Source: Sanderia malayensis (taxonomy: Eukaryota; Cnidaria; Scyphozoa; Semaeostomeae; Pelagiidae). From it: a stretch of DNA of 64,000 nucleotides. Positions 58,705-64,000 of this stretch are shown piece after piece (position 1 is the stretch's first letter; the number at the start of each line of letters is the position of its first letter). The translations under genes were made by a program, and so were the position numbers. The notes under the pieces are model-generated. The model saw only the letters and a program-made list of their open reading frames with translations, did no database searches and was not told the DNA's origin. The stretch lies in the NCBI GenBank assembly GCA_013076295.1, contig RQOL01000392.1, forward strand, positions 62,001 to 126,000. The letters run 5' to 3'.

Positions 58705-59213
58705 ATGGTAGGGTTTCTATTGTAGGGTATGTTATGTAAGGTATGTATTGTAGGGTATGTATTGTAGGGTTTGTATTGTAGGCTATGTATTGTAGGGTAT
58801 GTATTTTAAGGTATTTATAGTAGGGTATGTATTGTAGGGTATGTATTGTAGGGTATGTATCGTAGGGTATGTATTGTAGGGTATGTTATGTAGGGTATGT
58901 ATTGTAGGGTATGTATTGTAGGGTATGTATTGTAGGGTATGTATTGTAGGGTATGTATTGTAGGGTATGTTTTGTAGGGTATGTTATGTAGGGTATGTAT
59001 TGTAGGGTATGTATTGTAGGGTATGTATTGTAGGGTATGTATTGTAGGGTATTTATTGTAGGGTATGTATTGTAGGGTATGTATTGTAGGGTATGTATCG
59101 TAGGGTATGTATTGTAGGGTATGTTATGTAGGGTATGTATTGTAGGGTATGTATTGTAGGGTATGTATTGTAGGGTATGTATGTATGTATGTATGTATGT
59201 ATGTATGTATGTA
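58705..59213 (+). repeat. 14-bp minisatellite of unit A10
   Basis: About 33 units followed by a short (TATG)n. It shares the GTATTTTAAGGTATTTATAG variant with A11 and A12 but has it only once. Confidence 0.88.
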
Positions 59214-59439
59214 TGGGCATGAGCGGTAGCGAATGCAGCGCGCGAAGCGCGCCAACCAGATTAAGCTTTCTTTACTTGACGGGTTCCGGGGAGGGAGCGA
59301 AGCGACCGAACCCGGCTCATGTATGTATGTATGTATGTATGTATTGTTGGGTATGTATGTATGTATGTATGTATGTGTATGTATTGTAGGGTATGTATTG
59401 GCTCCGGGGAGGGAGCGTAGCAAACGGGCCCCCGGCTAG
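59214..59439 (+). repeat. 3' modules of A10, terminal one truncated
   Basis: The first module (about 59215) is complete. The terminal one is only about 40 bases: TTGGCTCCGGGGAGGGAGCG then TAGCAAACGGGCCCCCGGCTAG. The GGGCATGAGCG half is missing and replaced by TATTGTAGGG repeats. The same short end occurs in A11, so 40 bases with the hairpin are evidently enough to be inherited as a terminus. Confidence 0.85.
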
Positions 59440-60439
59440 TCTCTATTATATAATCTACGTCGACACGTGACCGGGAGGCGCTCAACAATGGGCTATTGTT
59501 TGGTGAACAATCGACGTTCGACCGAACAATGGGATCAAAGGAGCGGGCGTTGCCACTCAAAGGCTTTTTTCCTGGGGGTCAATAAGGGTGCAAATTGGTC
59601 TGGAAATGATCGCTGCATTGTGCTGATGAAACTAAAGCTTTCCGCTAATTTCTAACCCCAGCGGTTCGGGAGTTATGGCCCATTTTGTGTTCCGACTTTC
59701 TAGAAAGTTCCGAGGACGGAGTTAATGAGATGCAAAACGAGCAGGGAGAAGCACGTGTTTTTTTTGTTGAACGGGCGGCAAGTTGCTCGGGTTTAAACGT
59801 GAATACGTGCCGGAAATCAATTGTAAAGACGTGTCAATTGTTGTCAAGACCTGTGGAGACATTTGGTGAACAATTATTTCAAGGTATTTCCTTTATTCAA
59901 TTGTTTTTGGCTTTGAATAGCACGAGTTTTGTTTTTTTCAACTCACTTTTTTCTTTCGGCTCGAGGGCCTAACCAAAACACGAAGACAATTTTGATTTTC
60001 TCGGGTCGTTCTGGGCCGATTTTCTCCATTTAAACTTTCGATAACTGTTTATTTACACAAGAACTAAAGTTATATGGCTTTGTTTTTTTTGTTTTGATGA
60101 TTTTCTAATGTTTTTGGACAATTTTGGCCGAGTTTGGGTTTTCCTGGAAAACACGAAATTTTCATGCCACACGCGTGTGTTTTGCATTCGCGAAAATTAA
60201 ATTTTAAGCTGCCAAAACTTTGTTTTTTTCACCCAAATACTTTCGATAAATGTTCGCCAAGCTATTAGCTTCATTTTGATATTTTCGTGGGTTCTGTAGG
60301 ACAAAAATTGGCCACGTTAATTTAATTTGAAAGTTTTGGTGTTTTTAAAGTACCTTGATGAATTCATTTTTTCACTTTCAGAAGAAACGGCTTTTAGGGG
60401 GGCGGCAGGGTGGGCGCTGGGTGGTCGCTTGCCAGGGGA

Positions 60440-61175
60440 AGTATGGTAGGGTATGTATTGTAGGGTATGTATTGTAGGGTTTGTATTGTAGGGTATGTAT
60501 TGTAGGGTATGTATTTTAAGGTATTTATAGTAGGGTATGTATAGTAGGGTATGTTATGTAGGGTATAGATTGTAGGGTATGTATTGTAGGGTATGTATTG
60601 TAGGGTTTGTATTGTAGGGTATGTATTGTAGGGTATGTATTTTAAGGTATTTATAGTAGGGTATGTATAGTAGGGTATGTTATGTAGGGTATGTATTGTA
60701 GGGTATGTATAGTAGGGTATGTTATGTAGGGTATGTATAGTAGGGTATGTTATGTAGGGTATAGATTGTAGGGTATGTATTGTAGGGTATGTATTGTAGG
60801 GTATTTATTGTAAGGTATGTATTGTAGGGTATGTTATGTAGGGTATGTATTGTAGGGTATGTATTGTAGGGTATGTATTGTAGGGTATGTATTGTAGGGT
60901 ATGTATTGTAGGCTATGTATTGTAGGGTATGTATTGTAGGCTATGTATTGTAGGGTATGTATTGTAGGGTATGTATTGTAGGGTATGTATTGTAGGGTAT
61001 GTATTGTAGGGTATTTATTGTAGGGTATGTATTGTAGGGTATGTATTGTAGGGTATGTATCGTAGGGTATGTATTGTAGGGTATGTTATGTAGGGTATGT
61101 ATTGTAGGGTATGTATTGTAGGGTATGTATTGTAGGGTATGTATGTATGTATGTATGTATGTATGTATGTATGTA
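60440..61175 (+). repeat. Minisatellite of A11 with a 126-bp block duplication
   Basis: The variant GTATTTTAAGG occurs at 60511 and 60637, 126 bases (nine 14-mers) apart, with the same flanking variants, so a nine-unit block was duplicated. The same pair is present in A12. Confidence 0.87.
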
Positions 61176-61400
61176 TGGGCATGAGCGGTAGCGAATGCAG
61201 AGCGCGAAGCGCGCCAACCAGATTAAGCTTTCTTTACTTGACGGGTTCCGGGGAGGGAGCGAAGCGACCGAACCCGGCTCATGTATGTATGTATGTATGT
61301 ATGTATTGTTGGGTATGTATGTATGTATGTATGTATGTGTATGTATTGTAGGGTATGTATTGGCTCCGGGGAGGGAGCGTAGCAAACGGGCCCCGGCTAG
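61176..61400 (+). repeat. 3' modules of A11
   Basis: One full module (about 61177), then (ATGT)n with GTATTGTTGGG, then the 40-base truncated terminal module ending GGGCCCCGGCTAG (one C fewer than A10). Confidence 0.85.
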
Positions 61401-62399
61401 TCTCTATTATATAATCTACGTCGACACGTGACCGGGAGGCGCTCAACAATGGGCTATTGTTTGGTGAACAATCGACGTTCGACCGAACAATGGGATCAAA
61501 GGAGCGGGCGTTGCCACTCAAAGGCTTTTTTCCTGGGGGTCAATAAGGGTGCAAATTGGTATGGAAATGATCGCTGCATTGTGCTGATGAAACTAAAGCT
61601 TTCCGCTAATTTCTAACCCCAGCGGTTCGGGAGTTATGGCCCATTTTGTGTTCCGACTTTCTAGAAAGTTCCGAGGACGGAGTTAATGAGATGCAAAACG
61701 AGCAGGGAGAAGCACGTGTTTTTTTTGTTGAACGGGCGGCAAGTTGCTCGGGTTTAAACGTGAATACGTGCCGGAAATCAATTGTAAAGACGTGTCAATT
61801 GTTGTCAAGACCTGTGGAGACATTTGGTGAACAATTATTTCAAGGTATTTCCTTTATTCAATTGTTTTTGGCTTTGAATAGCACGAGTTTTGTTTTTTTC
61901 AACTCACTTTTTTCTTTCGGCTCGAGGGCCTAACCAAAACACGAAGACAATTTTGATTTTCTCGGGTCGTTCTGGGCCGATTTTCTCCATTTAAACTTTC
62001 GATAACTGTTTATTTACACAAGAACTAAAGTTATATGGCTTTGTTTTTTTTGTTTTGATGATTTTCTAATGTTTTTGGACAGTTTTGGCCGAGTTTGGGT
62101 TTTCCTGGAAAACACGAAATTTTCATGCCACACGCGTGTGTTTTGCATTCGCGAAAATTAAATTTTAAGCTGCCAAAACTTTGTTTTTTTCACCCAAATA
62201 CTTTCGATAAATGTTCGCCAAGCCATTAGCTTCATTTTGATATTTTCGTGGGTTCTGTAGGACAAAAATTGGCCACGTTAATTTAATTTGAAAGTTTTGG
62301 TGTTTTTAAAGTACCTTGATGAATTCATTTTTTCACTTTCAGAAGAAACGGCTTTTAGGGGGGCGGCAGGGTGGGCGCTGGGTGGTCGCTTGCCAGGGG

Positions 62400-63471
62400 G
62401 AAGTATGGTAGGGTATGTATTGTAGGGTATGTATTGTAGGGTTTGTATTGTAGGGTATGTATTGTAGGGTATGTATTTTAAGGTATTTATAGTAGGGTAT
62501 GTATAGTAGGGTATGTTATGTAGGGTATAGATTGTAGGGTATGTATTGTAGGGTATGTATTGTAGGGTTTGTATTGTAGGGTATGTATTGTAGGGTATGT
62601 ATTTTAAGGTATTTATAGTAGGGTATGTATAGTAGGGTATGTTATGTAGGGTATGTATTGTAGGGTATGTATAGTAGGGTATGTTATGTAGGGTATGTAT
62701 AGTAGGGTATGTTATGTAGGGTATAGATTGTAGGGTATGTATTGTAGGGTATGTATTGTAGGGTATTTATTGTAAGGTATGTATTGTAGGGTATGTTATG
62801 TAGGGTATGTATTGTAGGGTATGTATTGTAGGGTATGTATTGTAGGGTATGTATTGTAGGCTATGTATTGTAGGGTATGTATTGTAGGGTATGTATTGTA
62901 GGCTATGTATTGTAGGGTATGTATTGTAGGGTATGTATTGTAGGGTATGTATTGTAGGGTATGTATTGTAGGCTATGTATCGTAGGGTATGTATTGTAGG
63001 GTATGTATTGTAGGGTATGTTATGTAGGCTATGTATCGTAGGGTATGTATTGTAGGGTATGTATTGTAGGGTATGTATTGTAGGGTATGTATTGTAGGGT
63101 ATGTATTGTTGGGTATGTATTGTAGGGTATGTATTGTAGGGTATGTATTGTAGGCTATGTATTGTAGGCTATGTATTGTAGGCTATGTATCATAGGGTAT
63201 GTATTGTAGGGTATGTATTGTAGGGTATGTATTGTAGGGTATGTATTGTAGGGTATGAATTGTAGGGTATGTATCGTAGGGTATGTATTGTAGGGTATGT
63301 ATTGTAGGGTATGTATTGTAGGGTATGTATTGTAGGGTGTGTATTGTAGGGTATGTATTGTAGGGTATGTATCGTAGGGTATGCATTGTAGGGTATGTAT
63401 TGTAGGGTATGTATTGTAGGGTATGTATTGTAGGGTGTGTATTTTAGGGTATGTATGTATGTATGTATGTA
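62400..63471 (+). repeat. 14-bp minisatellite of unit A12
   Basis: About 76 units. It has the same 126-base block duplication as A11 (GTATTTTAAGG at 62473 and 62599), followed by extra units rich in TAGGCTATG variants. Confidence 0.88.
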
Positions 63472-64000
63472 TGGGCATGAGCGGCAGCGAATGCAGCGCG
63501 CGAAGCGCGCCAACCAGATCAAGCTTTGTTTACTTGATGGGCTCCGGGGAGGGAGCGAAGCGACCGAACCCGGCCCATGTATGTATGTATGTATGTATGT
63601 ATGTATGTATGTATGTATGTATGTATGTGTGTATGTATGTATGTATGTATGTATGTATGTATGTATGTATGTATGTATGTATGTATGTATGTATGGGCAT
63701 GAGCGGGAGCGAATGCAGCGCGCGAAGCGCGCCAACCAGATTAAGCTTTGTTTACTTGACGGGCTCCGGGGAGGGAGCGAAGCGACCGAACCCGGCTCAT
63801 GTATGTATGTATGTATGTATCTATGTATGTATGTATGTATGTATGTATGTAGGTATGTAGGTATGTAGGTATGTATGTATGTATGTATGTATGTATGTAG
63901 GTATGTATGTATGTATGTATGTATCTATGGGCATGAGCGGGAGCGAATGCAGCGCGCGACGCGCGCCAACCACATTAAGCTTTGTTGATTCGGGGGCTTC
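63472..64000 (+). repeat. 3' modules of A12 (incomplete)
   Basis: Modules start at about 63473, 63695 and 63928. The first two end ACCGAACCCGGCCCATG and ACCCGGCTCATG and lead into (ATGT)n with TAGG interruptions. The third is cut at the window edge, so it is unknown whether it ends in CTAG. Confidence 0.85.

Larger units (their letters stand above)
57701..59439 (+). mobile_element. Non-autonomous Helitron unit A10, chimeric
   Basis: From 57701 to about 58597 it matches the A6/A8 subtype. Then, after AATTTGAAAG, it switches to the A11/A12 type, in which the second half of the 5' region is deleted (TTTTTAAAGTACCTTGATGA ... CTTTCAGAAGAAACGG). The last module is shortened. It ends CCCCGGCTAG. 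Confidence 0.87.
59440..61400 (+). mobile_element. Non-autonomous Helitron unit A11
   Basis: It starts TCTCTATTATATAATC and carries GGAGCGGGCGTTGCCACTCA in place of GAATTTCGTTGTGAAC, a subtype marker shared with A3 (GGAGCGGGAGTTGCC) and A12. It has the same internal deletion as A10. It ends CCCCGGCTAG. Confidence 0.9.
61401..64000 (+). mobile_element. Non-autonomous Helitron unit A12, cut by the window end
   Basis: The 5' part is almost identical to A11. The minisatellite is longer, and the 3' part has at least three modules, the last running out of the window before its terminus. The array therefore continues to the right. Confidence 0.88.

Noticed and set aside
46309..61400. CRISPR-like array of repeats and spacers (GC-rich modules alternating with other sequence)
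   Set aside because: Modules are ~100 bp, few per unit, separated by (ATGT)n rather than unique spacers, and the genome is eukaryotic with no cas genes.

Overview
The window is eukaryotic and almost certainly comes from an animal. Genes are split by GT-AG introns, the large gene is a Helitron Rep/Helicase of the animal and plant kind, and there is abundant micro- and minisatellite DNA. I cannot name the species. No ordinary host gene is visible: practically all 64 kb is mobile-element DNA.

Layout. The window is a head-to-tail array of Helitron rolling-circle transposons. Units (called A here) begin TCTCTATTATA or TCTATATA and end in a GC-rich hairpin plus CTAG. Ten junctions read CTAG|TC with no base between neighbours: after 8230, 27810, 30369, 46308, 49371, 52008, 55084, 57700, 59439 and 61400. 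Thirteen A units are present: A0 1-2340 (partial), A1 2341-4021, A2 6205-8230, A3 10405-27810, A4 27811-30369, A5 30370-46308, A6 46309-49371, A7 49372-52008, A8 52009-55084, A9 55085-57700, A10 57701-59439, A11 59440-61400, A12 61401-64000 (partial). Two copies of a different element, B (4022-6204 and 8231-10404), alternate with A units near the left end. A6+A7 is repeated almost unchanged as A8+A9, a 5.7-kb higher-order repeat.

Short A units (1.7-3.1 kb) have a common 5' region of about 1.3 kb without a convincing gene, a 14-bp minisatellite (TAGGGTATGTATTG), a (TATG)n microsatellite, and one to three copies of a ~100-bp GC-rich 3' module, the last carrying the true CTAG end. A3 (17.4 kb) and A5 (15.9 kb) are the long, once-autonomous versions. 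They have the same ends, with an eight-exon Rep/Helicase gene plus a 7-kb downstream region holding three small multi-exon accessory genes that I do not recognise.

Working logic. The Rep (HUH plus two tyrosines) would nick and rejoin element ends, the Pif1-like helicase would unwind, and the hairpin-CTAG end would stop transfer. Skipping that stop, or transposing multimeric circles, would give head-to-tail arrays. Both Rep/Helicase copies are now broken in complementary ways: A3 keeps an intact helicase but a frameshifted Rep, while A5 keeps an intact HUH/Y2 Rep but a deleted helicase. By contrast, accessory genes 2 and 3 have only frame-preserving indels between the copies while their exons are unusually divergent. 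They are the best candidates for something new here. Parts of A0 and A4 look like poorly polished long-read sequence.
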